Source: Pseudomonas sp. 31-12
GTDB lineage: Bacteria; Pseudomonadota; Gammaproteobacteria; Pseudomonadales; Pseudomonadaceae
Assembly (NCBI RefSeq): GCF_003151075.1
Contig: NZ_CP029482.1
Span: forward strand, 6,354,001 to 6,418,000
Direction of reading: 5' to 3'
DNA: 64,000 nucleotides
A model generated the notes under the pieces. It had not been told where the DNA came from. It saw only the letters and a list, made by a program, of their open reading frames with translations, and made no database searches. The position numbers and the translations under genes were made by a program. Below are positions 27,022-36,525 of the stretch, in pieces. Within the stretch, counting starts at the first letter, position 1, and each line of letters starts with the position of its first letter.

Positions 27022-27105
27022 CATCGCGAGCAGGCTCGCTCCCACAGTTGACCGGGTTCTCACTGAGGAATGCGGTTAAATGTGGGAGCGAGCCTGCTCG
27101 CGATG
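27022..27105. repeat. REPIN, TGTGGGAGCGAGCCTGCTCG family
   Basis: Perfect 25-base inverted arms (CATCGCGAGCAGGCTCGCTC and TGTGGGAGCGAGCCTGCTCG) with a 34-base spacer. It begins 15 bases after the dioxygenase stop and may also protect the 3' end of the operon mRNA. Confidence 0.92.
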
Positions 27106-27142
27106 GCGTCTGCACAGGCGACACAAACCCTCTGATTCACAG

Positions 27143-27266
27143 GCAAAAAAAACCCCGATCAAGCCGTGACAAGATCGGAGTTGAGGAGGGTACTGTTGAG
27201 GAGCCGTTGCGCGAGGGTGACCAAACCTTCGTGTTGCCAGCTGAGCCCAGTGTGCCCACTCCCATG
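27143..27266 (-). ncRNA. Candidate trans-acting sRNA (RgsA/P16-like layout)
   Basis: On the minus strand a stem CCGATC ... GATCGG followed by GGTTTTTTTT (27145-27183) is a clear rho-independent terminator, yet no minus-strand gene ends there. About 85 bases before it lies GCTAACTTG (27280-27272), which matches the extended -10 element of RpoS-type promoters, without a good -35. The implied RNA is about 120 bases and has an unpaired-looking ACCCTCCTCAACTCC that could pair with Shine-Dalgarno sequences. Size, promoter type and terminator position match the RpoS-dependent sRNA RgsA/P16 of pseudomonads, but this link is from memory of its layout. An Rfam search would settle it. Confidence 0.5.
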
Positions 27267-27394
27267 ATTCACAAGTTAGCCGAAAACGACCTGTTCATAG
27301 GTATTGCGGCCATTGCGACAAATCGTCCTTGCCGCCACCCCCTGCCCCTACGAGAATCGATCCACGACACCGTTCCCTGAAGAAGGATTGCGTC

Positions 27395-27658
27395 ATGATG
27401 TACGCCGATTTGATAGACCAGGAAGACCTGTTGGGCCAGCTCAAGGCATTGGGATTTGCCGTGCCCCCTGGCGCTAACGCCGAGCAGGCCTGCGAGTGCG
27501 CGGTACGAGGTTTGAACAACGAACGGGCAACGGAACTGCGGACCATGGTCAAGCAGATGTACACCAGCAGCGCGACCATCCTGCCGGCCGTGCGCCAGGC
27601 CATCGACAAGCAGTTGCTGCCGGCACTGGCGGAGTATCAACAAAGCCGTAGCGCCTGA
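27395..27658 (+). CDS. Small conserved-looking protein next to gbdR
   Basis: An 87-residue acidic protein, MMYADLIDQEDLLGQLKALG at the start, with predicted helices throughout and two cysteines in AEQACECAV. No signal or membrane segment. AGAAGGA lies 7 bases before the ATG at 27395 (a second ATG follows at once). It is convergent with gbdR. A small gene at this position is also present in other Pseudomonas betaine loci as far as I recall, so a role linked to choline or betaine is possible but unproven. Family not recognised. Confidence 0.65.
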   Translation: MMYADLIDQEDLLGQLKALGFAVPPGANAEQACECAVRGLNNERATELRTMVKQMYTSSATILPAVRQAIDKQLLPALAEYQQSRSA

Positions 27659-27660
27659 CC

Positions 27661-27769
27661 TGTGGCGAGGGGCCTTGCCGGATCGCCGCATCGCCCCGTT
27701 CGGCTGCGCAGCAGTCGTAAAATCCTGGGGTCGCTGCGCAACCCAACGGGGGCAAGCCCCCTCGCCACA
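27661..27769. repeat. REPIN, TGTGGCGAGGG family, shortened core
   Basis: Arms TGTGGCGAGGGGCCTTGCCG and CAAGCCCCCTCGCCACA with the usual GCTGCGCAGCAGTCGTAA inside. It lies between the convergent small gene and gbdR. Confidence 0.85.
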
Positions 27770-27783
27770 ACAGCCAGCCCGGT

Positions 27784-28887
27784 TTAGAGCCTTACGCTGG
27801 CAAACGTCGACTCATTGCGCGCCTGACTCAGCGCCGACAACGGCCCGGACAGCGGCGACAGCACCAACGCCTGCGGCAGCGGCATCATCGCCACCTGTTG
27901 TGTGGTGTTGGAGCCTACGCGCTCGTCACGCGGCGGAATGCCGAAGTATTCGCGGTAGCACTTGGAGAAGTGCGGCGTGGACACGAAGCCGCACACCGAC
28001 GCCACTTCGATGATCGACATCGGCGTTTGCTTGAGCAACTGCCGGGCACGGATCAGGCGCAGTTTCAGGTAATAACGCGACGGCGAGCAGTGCAGGTATT
28101 TTTGGAACAGGCGCTCCAGCTGACGACGGGAAACAGCGACATACACCGCCAGTTCGTCGAGGTCGATCGGCTCTTCCAGGTTGGCTTCCATCAGCGCAAC
28201 GATTTCCTGCAACTTCGGCTGGTTGGTGCCGAGCATGTGCTTGAGCGGCACACGCTGGTGATCCTGCTCGTTGCGGATGCGCTCGTAGACGAACATCTCC
28301 GAAATCGCGGCGGACAGTTCACGGCCGTGATCGCGACTGATCAGGTGCAGCATCATGTCCAGCGGCGCCGTGCCGCCAGAGCTGGTGAAACGGTTACGGT
28401 CGAGGGTGAACAGGCGTGTGCTCATGGCCACGCGCGGAAACGCTTCCTGCATCGAAGCCAGGCATTCCCAGTGCACGCTGCAATCAAAACCGTCCAGCAG
28501 GCCGGCGCAGGCCAGGGCCCAACTGCCAGTGCAGACCGCGCCGAGACGACGGGACTGACGCGCCTGGCTTTGCAGCCACGAGACGTGTTCACGGGTAACG
28601 GTGCGCTGAATGCCGATGCCGCCGCAGACAATGATGGTGTCCAGAGGCGGGGCTTTGTGCATGGAGCAATCGGGGGTGATCTGCAGACCGTCACTGGCCC
28701 AGACCTGACCGCCGTCGACGGTGAGTGTGGTCCAGCGATACAGCTCGCGACCGGACAATTGGTTGGCCATGCGCAGGGGTTCCACTGCGGAGGCCAGAGA
28801 AATAAGCGTGAAATTGTCCAGCAGCAAAAAGCCGATGGATTGAGGCGCACGGTTCTGGGGTTGAGCCCCGGAGTTGAACGTCGTCAT
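27784..28887 (-). CDS. gbdR: Glycine betaine/dimethylglycine-responsive regulator GbdR
   Basis: A 367-residue GlxA-type AraC activator. The N-terminal DJ-1/PfpI-like domain (IGFLLLDNFTLISLASAVEP; VCTGSWALACAGLLDG, with a Cys at the nucleophile-elbow position) precedes the AraC DNA-binding domain (LDELAVYVAVSRRQLERLFQ and MSIIEVASVCGFVSTPHFSK). A 45-residue tail follows the HTH. In P. aeruginosa GbdR senses betaine and dimethylglycine and turns on gbc, dgc, sox, sda and choX genes; all those present here would be targets. It differs from CdhR in its longer C-terminal tail and inserted linker. Confidence 0.94.
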   Translation of the reverse strand: MTTFNSGAQPQNRAPQSIGFLLLDNFTLISLASAVEPLRMANQLSGRELYRWTTLTVDGGQVWASDGLQITPDCSMHKAPPLDTIIVCGGIGIQRTVTREHVSWLQSQARQSRRLGAVCTGSWALACAGLLDGFDCSVHWECLASMQEAFPRVAMSTRLFTLDRNRFTSSGGTAPLDMMLHLISRDHGRELSAAISEMFVYERIRNEQDHQRVPLKHMLGTNQPKLQEIVALMEANLEEPIDLDELAVYVAVSRRQLERLFQKYLHCSPSRYYLKLRLIRARQLLKQTPMSIIEVASVCGFVSTPHFSKCYREYFGIPPRDERVGSNTTQQVAMMPLPQALVLSPLSGPLSALSQARNESTFASVRL

Positions 28888-29460
28888 CGCGGTATCTCCT
28901 CACACAAAGCGGGTGATGGCCTCAGGCGGAGGCTCTTGTTATTGCCATCGTTCTCGCGTGGGAGACGGGCTTTGTAATGACAGAGCAATTGCCATGCCTA
29001 AAGTTGAATGGTCATTCAATAACTCCTGAAAACGACGTCGCGGCGTGTCTATATAAGCCGTGCGCTGAGTGGGGGTTATAAGTGCCATTATCGGCGGCAG
29101 GCGCTCTGCCCCGTTGGGCTTGAGCAAATCGGTAGCACTTGTGGGAACAGGGCTACGGCGACCTGATGGAGAGTGTCACCGCAAGCACAGGTGACAGGCG
29201 GTAATGGCCAATCTGGATCCCGGATCTTGGACAAGTGGCTTATCTGTAAGCGACGCTCTAAAAGGTGGCGCGGTCGGGATTATGTGTTCACTTAGCGCGC
29301 AGTTTTGACTGGTCTTCTCTGGCAAATGACCTTTCTGTGGCGAGGGGATTTATCCCCGTTCGGCTGCGCAGCAGTCGTAAAGATTCTGGGGCCGCTTCGC
29401 GACCCAACGGGGATAAATCCCCTCGCCACAAAAGCCCCTCGCCACAAGGTCAACTCGGTC
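28888..29460. other. gbdR upstream region and gap to sdaB
   Basis: No coding sequence is supported in these 573 bases. The gbdR promoter should lie near 28890-29060 on the minus strand; TCTATATAAGCC near 29048 is AT-rich but reads on the plus strand. The rest holds a REPIN (29336-29430) and an extra half REP (CCCCTCGCCACA at about 29435). Confidence 0.5.
29336..29430. repeat. REPIN, TGTGGCGAGGG family
   Basis: Arms TGTGGCGAGGGGATTTATCC and the exact complement ending CCTCGCCACA; core with GCTGCGCAGCAGTCG and GGGCCGCTTCGCGACCC. A further single arm repeat follows directly on the right, showing partial duplication. Confidence 0.9.
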
Positions 29461-30837
29461 TCAGCACTCGACCGCGCTTACCGCCAAACCACCCCGCGAT
29501 GTCTCTTTATATTTGTCATGCATGTCAGCGCCGGTATCGCGCATGGTGCGGATCACCCGATCCAGCGAGATAAAGTGCTGACCATCCCCGCGCAACGCCA
29601 TCTGCGCCGCGTTGATGGCTTTCACCGCGGCAATCGCATTGCGCTCGATGCACGGCACTTGAACCAGCCCGCCCACCGGATCGCAGGTCAGGCCCAGGTT
29701 GTGTTCCAGACCGATTTCCGCCGCGTTGCACAGTTGCTCCGGCGTGGCGCCAAGGATCTCCGCCAAGCCAGCCGCCGCCATTGCGCAGGCCGAACCAACC
29801 TCGCCCTGACAACCGACTTCCGCACCGGAAATCGAAGCATTCTTCTTGCACAGAATCCCCACCGCTGCAGCACTGAGGAAATAGTCGACCACGTTGGCGT
29901 CCGTCACCGCTTCACTGAATTTCATGAAGTAGTGCAACACCGCCGGGATGATCCCCGCCGCGCCATTGGTCGGCGCCGTCACCATGCGCCCGCCCGCAGC
30001 GTTCTCTTCGTTGACCGCCAGAGCGAACAGGTTGACCCATTCCATGGCGCTCAAGGTCGAGCCGATGACGTTGGGTTTACCCAGCTCTTGCAGGCTGCGA
30101 TGCAACTTGGCCGCGCGACGGCGCACATTCAGCCCGCCGGGCAAGATGCCTTCGTGTTTCAGGCCTTGATCGACGCAATCCTGCATGGCGCGCCAGAGCT
30201 TCATCAGGCCACTGCGGATTTCATCCTCGCTGCGCCAGACTTTCTCGTTGGCCATCATCAATTCGGCGACGCGCAGGTTGTGCTGCTTACAGAGGCTGAG
30301 CAGTTCGACAGCGCTGGAGAAGTCGTACGGCAATACGGTGCGATCCAGATCGACCACACCGCTGGAAGCCTGCGCTTCGTCCACGACAAAACCGCCGCCG
30401 ATGGAATAGTAGGTGTCGCGATGCAGTTCACCGTGATCGCCTTCGGCAACCAGGGTCATGGCGTTGGGGTGGAAAGGCAGGTTTTCGTCGATCAGGCGCA
30501 TGTCCCGGGCCCAGATAAACGGCACCGACAGGCGACCATCGAGCAACAGTGTGTGGGTCTCGCGCAGGGTGGCGATACGGATGCCGATTTGCGACGGATC
30601 AATCGCGTCCGGCCACTCGCCCATCAGGCCCATGATCACCGCGTTGTCGCTGCCGTGACCAATGCCGGTGGCCGACAGTGACCCATAAAGCTGAACTTCG
30701 ACGCGCCGCACTTGTTCCAAAAGACCCTGCTCACGCAAACCTTGCACGAACAGCGCGGCGGCCCGCATGGGTCCAACGGTGTGCGAACTGGAAGGGCCGA
30801 TGCCGATTTTGAACAGGTCGAAAACACTGATAGCCAT
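29461..30837 (-). CDS. sdaB: L-serine ammonia-lyase (iron-sulfur type)
   Basis: A 458-residue 4Fe-4S serine dehydratase giving pyruvate and ammonia from serine. Seen: [15 protein letters not shown] near the N-terminus (beta domain), and in the alpha domain the cluster cysteines in [20 protein letters not shown] and [21 protein letters not shown] 30837 has CAGGAG nearby; the frame continues to 30966 without a start signal. In P. aeruginosa the copy next to gbdR is induced by betaine: betaine gives glycine, GlyA makes serine and SdaB makes pyruvate. It lies between gbdR and choX. Confidence 0.95.
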   Translation of the reverse strand: MAISVFDLFKIGIGPSSSHTVGPMRAAALFVQGLREQGLLEQVRRVEVQLYGSLSATGIGHGSDNAVIMGLMGEWPDAIDPSQIGIRIATLRETHTLLLDGRLSVPFIWARDMRLIDENLPFHPNAMTLVAEGDHGELHRDTYYSIGGGFVVDEAQASSGVVDLDRTVLPYDFSSAVELLSLCKQHNLRVAELMMANEKVWRSEDEIRSGLMKLWRAMQDCVDQGLKHEGILPGGLNVRRRAAKLHRSLQELGKPNVIGSTLSAMEWVNLFALAVNEENAAGGRMVTAPTNGAAGIIPAVLHYFMKFSEAVTDANVVDYFLSAAAVGILCKKNASISGAEVGCQGEVGSACAMAAAGLAEILGATPEQLCNAAEIGLEHNLGLTCDPVGGLVQVPCIERNAIAAVKAINAAQMALRGDGQHFISLDRVIRTMRDTGADMHDKYKETSRGGLAVSAVEC

Positions 30838-31272
30838 TACTGCCGAACTCCTGGATGTGCCAACTCCAGGCGCAAAAGCGCCCAGTGACGGAGCTGCTAC
30901 GCTCAAGCTGCAATCCGCCGGGATGGCCGCATCATCAGGCTTTTGCCGTGTCGTTCGACGTCTCACACCGACGCACTCATGCTCAGCAACGCCGCGGGCG
31001 TTTTACGCTGCGTTTTCGCCGTTTTTTTGCGGATCAGTGGGGTAAAGGGGGCTGAAAAAAGCTGTAAACGACGTCACCGACACTGGATGCGACCATCCCT
31101 GTACTGGTTACGACGCCCCCTGTAGGCGTCAGATTTTCACTGGTACATGATCGTATCGACTCGATTGCAAGGCGCCGTGGTAGAGCTGTCTCCAAAACGC
31201 CATCCAACCGCAACCTATAAGTGCGGTGGTCCAGTCGGAACACTGCCAAAAAAAACACCAAGGAGTCCATCC
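30838..31272. promoter_or_regulatory. Divergent sdaB/choX promoter region
   Basis: The 435 bases between divergent starts hold no supported gene. CCTATAAGTGCGG near 31214 is a possible -10 for choX, with AAGGAG just before its ATG. GbdR control of both genes is inferred from P. aeruginosa, and I cannot place its operator. Confidence 0.45.
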
Positions 31273-32223
31273 ATGAAAGGTTCCCCGTCGTTGTTGTTGG
31301 CCGCCATGCTGAGTCTGCCATTACTGGCTCAAGCTGCAGAACCCGCTCAATGCAGCACCGTAAACTTCTCCGATGTCGGCTGGACTGACATTACTGTCAC
31401 CACCGCCACCACCAGCGTCGTTCTCGATGCCCTGGGCTACAAAACCAAAACCACGATGATTTCCGTCCCGGTGACCTACAAGTCCCTGGCTGACGGCAAG
31501 AACATGGATGTGTTCCTGGGTAACTGGATGCCGACCATGGAAAACGACATCAAGGCCTACCGCGATGCCGGCACCGTGGAGACCCTGCGCGCCAACCTCG
31601 AAAACGCAAAATACACACTCGCCGTGCCCGAAGAGTTGTATAACAAGGGTCTGAAAGATTTCGCCGACATCGCCAAGTTCAAGAAAGAACTCGACGGCAA
31701 AATCTACGGCATCGAACCAGGCAACGACGGCAACCGCCTGATCCAGAGCATGATCGACAAGAACGCCTTCGGCCTGAAAGACGCCGGCTTCAAGGTGGTC
31801 GAGTCCAGCGAGGCAGGCATGCTCTCGCAAGTCGATCGCGCCCAGCGCCGCAACACCGCCGTGGTGTTCCTGGGCTGGGAACCGCACCCGATGAACACTC
31901 GTTTCAAGATGAAGTACCTGACAGGCGGCGACGACTTTTTCGGCCCGAACTTCGGTCAGGCGACCATCTTCACCAACACCCGCAAGGGCTACGCGCAGGA
32001 ATGCAGCAACGTCGGACAGTTGCTGAAAAACCTGGTGTTCACCCTCGACATGGAAAGCACGCTGATGGGCAACGTCCTGGACGACAAAATGAAGCCTGAC
32101 GCGGCCGCCAAGGCCTGGCTGAAAAAGAATCCACAGGTGCTCGATACCTGGCTCGCTGGCGTGACCACCATTGACGGTAAACCAGGCCTGGAGGCCGTGA
32201 AAGCCAAGCTCGCGCAGCCTTGA
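31273..32223 (+). CDS. choX: Choline-binding periplasmic protein ChoX
   Basis: A 316-residue substrate-binding protein of the choline ABC transporter. Signal peptide residues about 1-21 (LLLAAMLSLPLLAQAAE). The mature protein has VNFSDVGWTDITVTTATTSV, FLGNWMPTM, KIYGIEPGNDGN and FLGWEPHPM, parallel to CaiX. The Trp residues in GWTD, GNWMP and GWEPH are candidates for the aromatic cage around the choline head group. Longer frame back to 31147 rejected because AAGGAG lies 8 bases before 31273. First gene of choXWV. Confidence 0.94.
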   Translation: MKGSPSLLLAAMLSLPLLAQAAEPAQCSTVNFSDVGWTDITVTTATTSVVLDALGYKTKTTMISVPVTYKSLADGKNMDVFLGNWMPTMENDIKAYRDAGTVETLRANLENAKYTLAVPEELYNKGLKDFADIAKFKKELDGKIYGIEPGNDGNRLIQSMIDKNAFGLKDAGFKVVESSEAGMLSQVDRAQRRNTAVVFLGWEPHPMNTRFKMKYLTGGDDFFGPNFGQATIFTNTRKGYAQECSNVGQLLKNLVFTLDMESTLMGNVLDDKMKPDAAAKAWLKKNPQVLDTWLAGVTTIDGKPGLEAVKAKLAQP

Positions 32224-32300
32224 ATTAAGAAGCACCGCTTACGCCGGGCGGGTTCGCTCGCCCGGGCTGTTTATTTCCTTGCATGCGGACGTTCACTACC

Positions 32301-33146
32301 ATGCTGATTGATCAGAAAATACCTCTAGGCCAGTACATCGCAGGCTTCGTTGAATGGTTGACGCAACACGGCGCCAACACCTTCGACGCCATCGCCGTGT
32401 CACTGGAAACGATGATCCACGGCGTGACTTTCGCGCTGACCTGGTTCAACCCGCTGGCATTGATCGGCCTCATCGCGCTACTGGCACACTTCATTCAACG
32501 AAAGTGGGGGCTGACCGTTTTCGTCATCGCTTCCTTCCTGCTGATCCTCAATCTGGGGTACTGGCAGGAAACCATGGAAACCCTCGCCCAGGTGTTGTTC
32601 GCGACCCTGGTCTGCGTGGTCATCGGCGTGCCGTTGGGCATCGTCGCCGCGCACAAACCGATGTTCTACACACTGATGCGTCCGGTGCTCGATCTGATGC
32701 AGACCGTGCCGACGTTTGTGTACCTCATTCCTACCCTGACCCTCTTCGGTCTGGGTGTGGTCCCGGGCCTGATCTCCACGGTAGTGTTCGCGATTGCCGC
32801 GCCTATCCGCCTGACCTACCTGGGTATCCGCGATGTTCCCGCAGAATTGATGGACGCCGGCAAAGCCTTCGGCTGCTCGCGCCGTCAACTGCTCGCACGC
32901 ATCGAATTGCCCTACGCCATGCCAAGCATCGCGGCCGGCATCACCCAGTGCATCATGCTGTCGCTGTCGATGGTGGTGATCGCGGCACTGGTGGGCGCCG
33001 ACGGCCTGGGCAAACCCGTGGTCAACGCACTGAACACTGCTGATATCGCCCTGGGCTTCGAAGCCGGCCTGGCGATCGTATTGCTGGCGATCATGCTCGA
33101 CCGTATCTGCAAACAACCCGACGCTAAAGTAGGGGGTGACGCATGA
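32301..33146 (+). CDS. choW: Choline ABC transporter permease ChoW
   Basis: A 281-residue inner-membrane permease of the ProW type with about six to seven hydrophobic segments (for example LIGLIALLAHFIQ, LTVFVIASFLLILNLGYWQE, VLFATLVCVVIGVPLGIVAA). The EAA-type loop FGCSRRQLLARIELPYAMPS contacts the ATPase. Start at 32301 (MLIDQKIPLGQYIAG) is preferred over an in-frame ATG at 32283; neither has a strong ribosome site. The stop overlaps the choV start by 4 bases (ATGA). In the family this permease also serves CaiX and BetX binding proteins. Confidence 0.92.
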   Translation: MLIDQKIPLGQYIAGFVEWLTQHGANTFDAIAVSLETMIHGVTFALTWFNPLALIGLIALLAHFIQRKWGLTVFVIASFLLILNLGYWQETMETLAQVLFATLVCVVIGVPLGIVAAHKPMFYTLMRPVLDLMQTVPTFVYLIPTLTLFGLGVVPGLISTVVFAIAAPIRLTYLGIRDVPAELMDAGKAFGCSRRQLLARIELPYAMPSIAAGITQCIMLSLSMVVIAALVGADGLGKPVVNALNTADIALGFEAGLAIVLLAIMLDRICKQPDAKVGGDA

Positions 33147-34321
33147 GCATTATTCGCTTCGAAGACGTCGACGTAATCTTTTCCAAAGACCCGCGCGAGG
33201 CGCTCAAGCTTCTCGACCAGGGCATGACCCGCGACCAGATCCTGAAAAAGACCGGGCAGATTGTGGGCGTTGAAAAAGCCAGCCTGGACGTCGAAAAAGG
33301 TGAAATCTGCGTATTGATGGGGTTGTCCGGCTCCGGTAAATCCAGCCTGCTTCGCTGCATCAACGGCCTCAACACCGTCAGCCGCGGCAAGCTGTTCGTC
33401 GAGCACGAAGGCAGGCAGATCGATATCGCGTCCTGCACCCCGGCAGAGCTGAAAATGATGCGCACCAAGCGCATTGCGATGGTGTTCCAGAAATTCGCCC
33501 TGATGCCTTGGCTGACGGTGCGCGAGAACATCAGTTTCGGTCTGGAAATGCAGGGTCGCCCGGAAAAGGAACGGCGCAAGCTGGTGGACGACAAGCTTGA
33601 GCTGGTGGGCCTGACCCAGTGGCGCAACAAGAAGCCTGACGAACTCTCCGGCGGTATGCAGCAACGCGTGGGCCTGGCCCGTGCACTGGCGATGGACGCC
33701 GACATTCTGCTGATGGACGAACCGTTCTCGGCACTCGACCCGCTGATCCGCCAAGGCCTGCAAGACGAACTGCTGGAACTGCAAAGCAAGTTGAACAAAA
33801 CCATCGTGTTCGTAAGCCACGACCTCGATGAAGCCCTGAAGCTCGGCAGCCGTATCGCGATCATGAAAGACGGCCGGATCGTGCAGTACAGCAAGCCTGA
33901 AGAAATCGTGCTGAACCCGGCAGACGACTACGTGCGGACCTTCGTCGCGCACACCAACCCGCTGAACGTTCTGTGCGGTCGCAGCCTGATGCGCACCCTG
34001 GACAACTGCAAACGCATCAACGGTTCGGTGTGTCTCGATCCGGGCGGCGATTCGTGGCTGGACCTGGCCGAAGGCAACACCATCAAGGGCGCCCGCCAGA
34101 ACGGCGCGAGCCTGGACCTGCAGAACTGGATTCCAGGGCAAGCGGTTGAAGGCCTGGGACGTCGGCCAACGCTGGTGGACTCCAACATCGGCATGCGCGA
34201 TGCGCTGCAGATTCGTTATCAGACGGGCAACAAGCTGGTGCTGCACGACAACAACAAGGTTGTGGGAATTCTGGGCGACAGCGAGCTGTACCACGCGCTG
34301 CTCGGCAAGAACCTGGGGTAA
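33143..34321 (+). CDS. choV: Choline ABC transporter ATP-binding protein ChoV
   Basis: A 392-residue ATPase of the ProV/OpuAA type. Walker A GLSGSGKSSLLRCING (about residues 54-69), Q-loop FQKFALMPW, signature LSGGMQQRVGLARAL and Walker B ADILLMDEPFSALDP are all intact; the H-loop is FVSHDLDEAL. The C-terminal 100 residues are in the CBS-domain position, which in ProV-type ATPases senses ionic strength. Translation is coupled to choW by the ATGA overlap, with GGGGGT ahead of the start. Confidence 0.95.
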   Translation: MSIIRFEDVDVIFSKDPREALKLLDQGMTRDQILKKTGQIVGVEKASLDVEKGEICVLMGLSGSGKSSLLRCINGLNTVSRGKLFVEHEGRQIDIASCTPAELKMMRTKRIAMVFQKFALMPWLTVRENISFGLEMQGRPEKERRKLVDDKLELVGLTQWRNKKPDELSGGMQQRVGLARALAMDADILLMDEPFSALDPLIRQGLQDELLELQSKLNKTIVFVSHDLDEALKLGSRIAIMKDGRIVQYSKPEEIVLNPADDYVRTFVAHTNPLNVLCGRSLMRTLDNCKRINGSVCLDPGGDSWLDLAEGNTIKGARQNGASLDLQNWIPGQAVEGLGRRPTLVDSNIGMRDALQIRYQTGNKLVLHDNNKVVGILGDSELYHALLGKNLG

Positions 34322-34330
34322 GGCAGCAGA

Positions 34331-34366
34331 CACAAAAACGCCGCGAGAGGATCGCGGCGTTTTTGT
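34331..34366 (+). terminator. Rho-independent terminator after choV
   Basis: Stem AAAAACGCCGCGA / TCGCGGCGTTTTT with loop GAGGA, ending in a T-run, 10 bases after the choV stop. Strong and close to symmetrical. Confidence 0.93.
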
Positions 34367-34407
34367 TTATGGGATATCGGGTGATGCAGCGTTGCAGTTG
34401 CAACCCC

Positions 34408-34473
34408 CATCGCCAGCAGGCTGGCTCCCACATTGGAATGCATTCTCTTGTGGGAGCCAGCCTGCTGGCGATG
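34408..34473. repeat. REPIN, TGTGGGAGCCAGCCTGCTGG family
   Basis: Perfect inverted arms of 25 bases (left CATCGCCAGCAGGCTGGCTC, right TGTGGGAGCCAGCCTGCTGG) with a short 16-base spacer, between the choV terminator and the end of betT. Confidence 0.92.
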
Positions 34474-34518
34474 AAGCCGACGCGGTGCTTCAGAGCGAAA
34501 CACCGCGTCCTTGATTAC

Positions 34519-36525
34519 TTAGCTATAGACCCGACCAAGGAGCTGCCGATGGCTTTCAAACTGATCGAGCACGTCACGGGTGATCTGATCCTGAGTGAAG
34601 CCCATCAAGTCGTAATCCTGGCTGCCGTTGTGCAGGTAAACCTCGGCGCGGTAGTAGCGCGCACGCGGTTCATCAGCGCTTTCAGCCGAGACCGTATCGC
34701 TCGCCGCCGCCAGATAGCCATCCAGGCTCACTTCGTAGACAAAAGGGTTGCCCTCTTCCATCTCGATGCGCACACCCATGCAACGCTTGGATTTACCCAG
34801 CAACGTTTGCACTTCCAGGCCTTGACCGCGCAATTGCACCGCCGCCTCTTCCAGCGCCGGGCTGACTTGCTTGTCCATGAAGCGCTGAACGATCGACTGG
34901 TTCGGTTGCAGGTCCAGCTGCGTCAGACGCTCGCTGAAACCACGACGACCGCGCGCTGCGAGTTCCGCTTGCTCCTGTTCGATCTGCACGTCCTGGCGCA
35001 TGGCCTTGTGCAAGCCGAACATGAAGAACACCAGCACCACCGAGAACGGCAGACCGGCCAGCACCACCATGGTTTGCATGGCTTCGAAGTTACCGGCGAA
35101 CAGCAGGCCGATGGTCACCAGCGTAATCACCGCCGACCAAAAGATCCGCAGCCAGAGCGGGGCGTCTTCGTCAACATTGCCGCCCTTGCAGGAAAGGTTG
35201 GCCATCATCACCGCGCCAGAATCCGCCGGGGTCAGGAACAGCACGAAACCGACGAAGATCGACACGCCGATCACAATCTTCGACGCCGGGTAATGCTCAA
35301 GCAGCTGATAAATCGCCATCGACGGCTGTTCCAGCGCCGTCTTCCCGAGCTCCACCGCCCCATGGTTCATCACCAGGTCCAGGGCCGAGTTACCGAAGAT
35401 CGACAGCCACGCCAGAGTGAAACCCAGCGGGATCAGCAGCACGCCGGCCACCAGTTCGCGCACCGTGCGACCACGGGAAATACGCGCGATAAACATGCCG
35501 ACGAATGGGGCCCAGGAAATCCACCAGGCCCAGTAGAACAAGGTCCACAGGCCCATCCAGCGCTCGCTCTTCTCGCCACTGCCTTCGTACACATAGAGGT
35601 CGAAGGTTTTCAGTACGATACCGTTGAGGTAGTCACCGATGTTCTGCACGAAGCCGTTGAGCAGGTGCAACGTCGGGCCGAACAGCAGCACGAAAATCAG
35701 CAGGCCGCTGAACAGCACGATGTTCAGGTTGGACAGACGACGAATGCCGTTTTCCACGCCGGACACGGCGGCGATGGTCGCCACGGTGCTCATCACAATG
35801 ATCACGATCAGCAGGTTGGTGTTGTTGTGTTCCATGCCGAACAGGTTTTCAAGGCCCGACGACACTTGCAGCGATCCAATCCCCAGGTTCGTCACCAGAC
35901 CCAGCAGGGTCACGAACATGCCGAAACCGTCCACCGCGTGACCGGCCGCGCCTTTGACCCAGCGCTCGCCCACCAGCGGATACAGCGCCGAACGCAACGC
36001 CAACGGCTGGTTATGACGGTAGGCAAAATACGCCACCGCCAGGCCGACCAAGGCGTAGATCGCCCAGCCATGCAGGCCCCAATGCAGGAACGTCAGCTGT
36101 ACAGCCTGACGGGCGGCCATATTGCTGCCGGCCACGCCTTCCGGCGGATTGAAGTAGTGGTCCAGCGGCTCGGAAGCACCGAAGTACAGCAGCGAAATGC
36201 CGATACCCGACGAGAACAGCATCCCCGCCCAGGCGCCGTAGCTGAAGTCCGGGGTGTCGTCCTTGCTGCCCAGCTTGAGTTTGCCGTAGGACGAAAACGC
36301 CAGGCCGACGACGAATACCAGATAGGCAGCGATCACTACCATGTAGTACCAGCCGAAGCTGCGGGACAACCAGGCCTGGGCGATACCGAGCAATCTGCCG
36401 GCCTCTTGCGGGGCGATGATCAGAATGGCGGTCAACAACAGAATCAACGCGGTAGAGGTGTAGAACACCCAACCGTTGACCGTCACCTTCTGGGGTGGGG
36501 TCTTTATAAGAGAGGCAGAACTCAT
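34519..36525 (-). CDS. betT: BCCT-family choline/betaine transporter BetT
   Basis: A 668-residue sodium- or proton-coupled trimethylamine transporter with about 12 membrane segments. The BCCT signature is visible as LWTLFYWAWWISWAPFVGMF, the Trp-rich stretch of TM8, and earlier FSSGIGISLLYFGASEP. The cytoplasmic C-terminal extension of about 150 residues is the osmosensing-type tail of BetT-like proteins. ATG 36525 (MSSASLIKTPP) has GGAG upstream; the frame to 36561 is less likely. It is divergent from betI with the BetI palindrome in the shared region. Confidence 0.92.
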   Translation of the reverse strand: MSSASLIKTPPQKVTVNGWVFYTSTALILLLTAILIIAPQEAGRLLGIAQAWLSRSFGWYYMVVIAAYLVFVVGLAFSSYGKLKLGSKDDTPDFSYGAWAGMLFSSGIGISLLYFGASEPLDHYFNPPEGVAGSNMAARQAVQLTFLHWGLHGWAIYALVGLAVAYFAYRHNQPLALRSALYPLVGERWVKGAAGHAVDGFGMFVTLLGLVTNLGIGSLQVSSGLENLFGMEHNNTNLLIVIIVMSTVATIAAVSGVENGIRRLSNLNIVLFSGLLIFVLLFGPTLHLLNGFVQNIGDYLNGIVLKTFDLYVYEGSGEKSERWMGLWTLFYWAWWISWAPFVGMFIARISRGRTVRELVAGVLLIPLGFTLAWLSIFGNSALDLVMNHGAVELGKTALEQPSMAIYQLLEHYPASKIVIGVSIFVGFVLFLTPADSGAVMMANLSCKGGNVDEDAPLWLRIFWSAVITLVTIGLLFAGNFEAMQTMVVLAGLPFSVVLVFFMFGLHKAMRQDVQIEQEQAELAARGRRGFSERLTQLDLQPNQSIVQRFMDKQVSPALEEAAVQLRGQGLEVQTLLGKSKRCMGVRIEMEEGNPFVYEVSLDGYLAAASDTVSAESADEPRARYYRAEVYLHNGSQDYDLMGFTQDQITRDVLDQFESHRQLLGRVYS

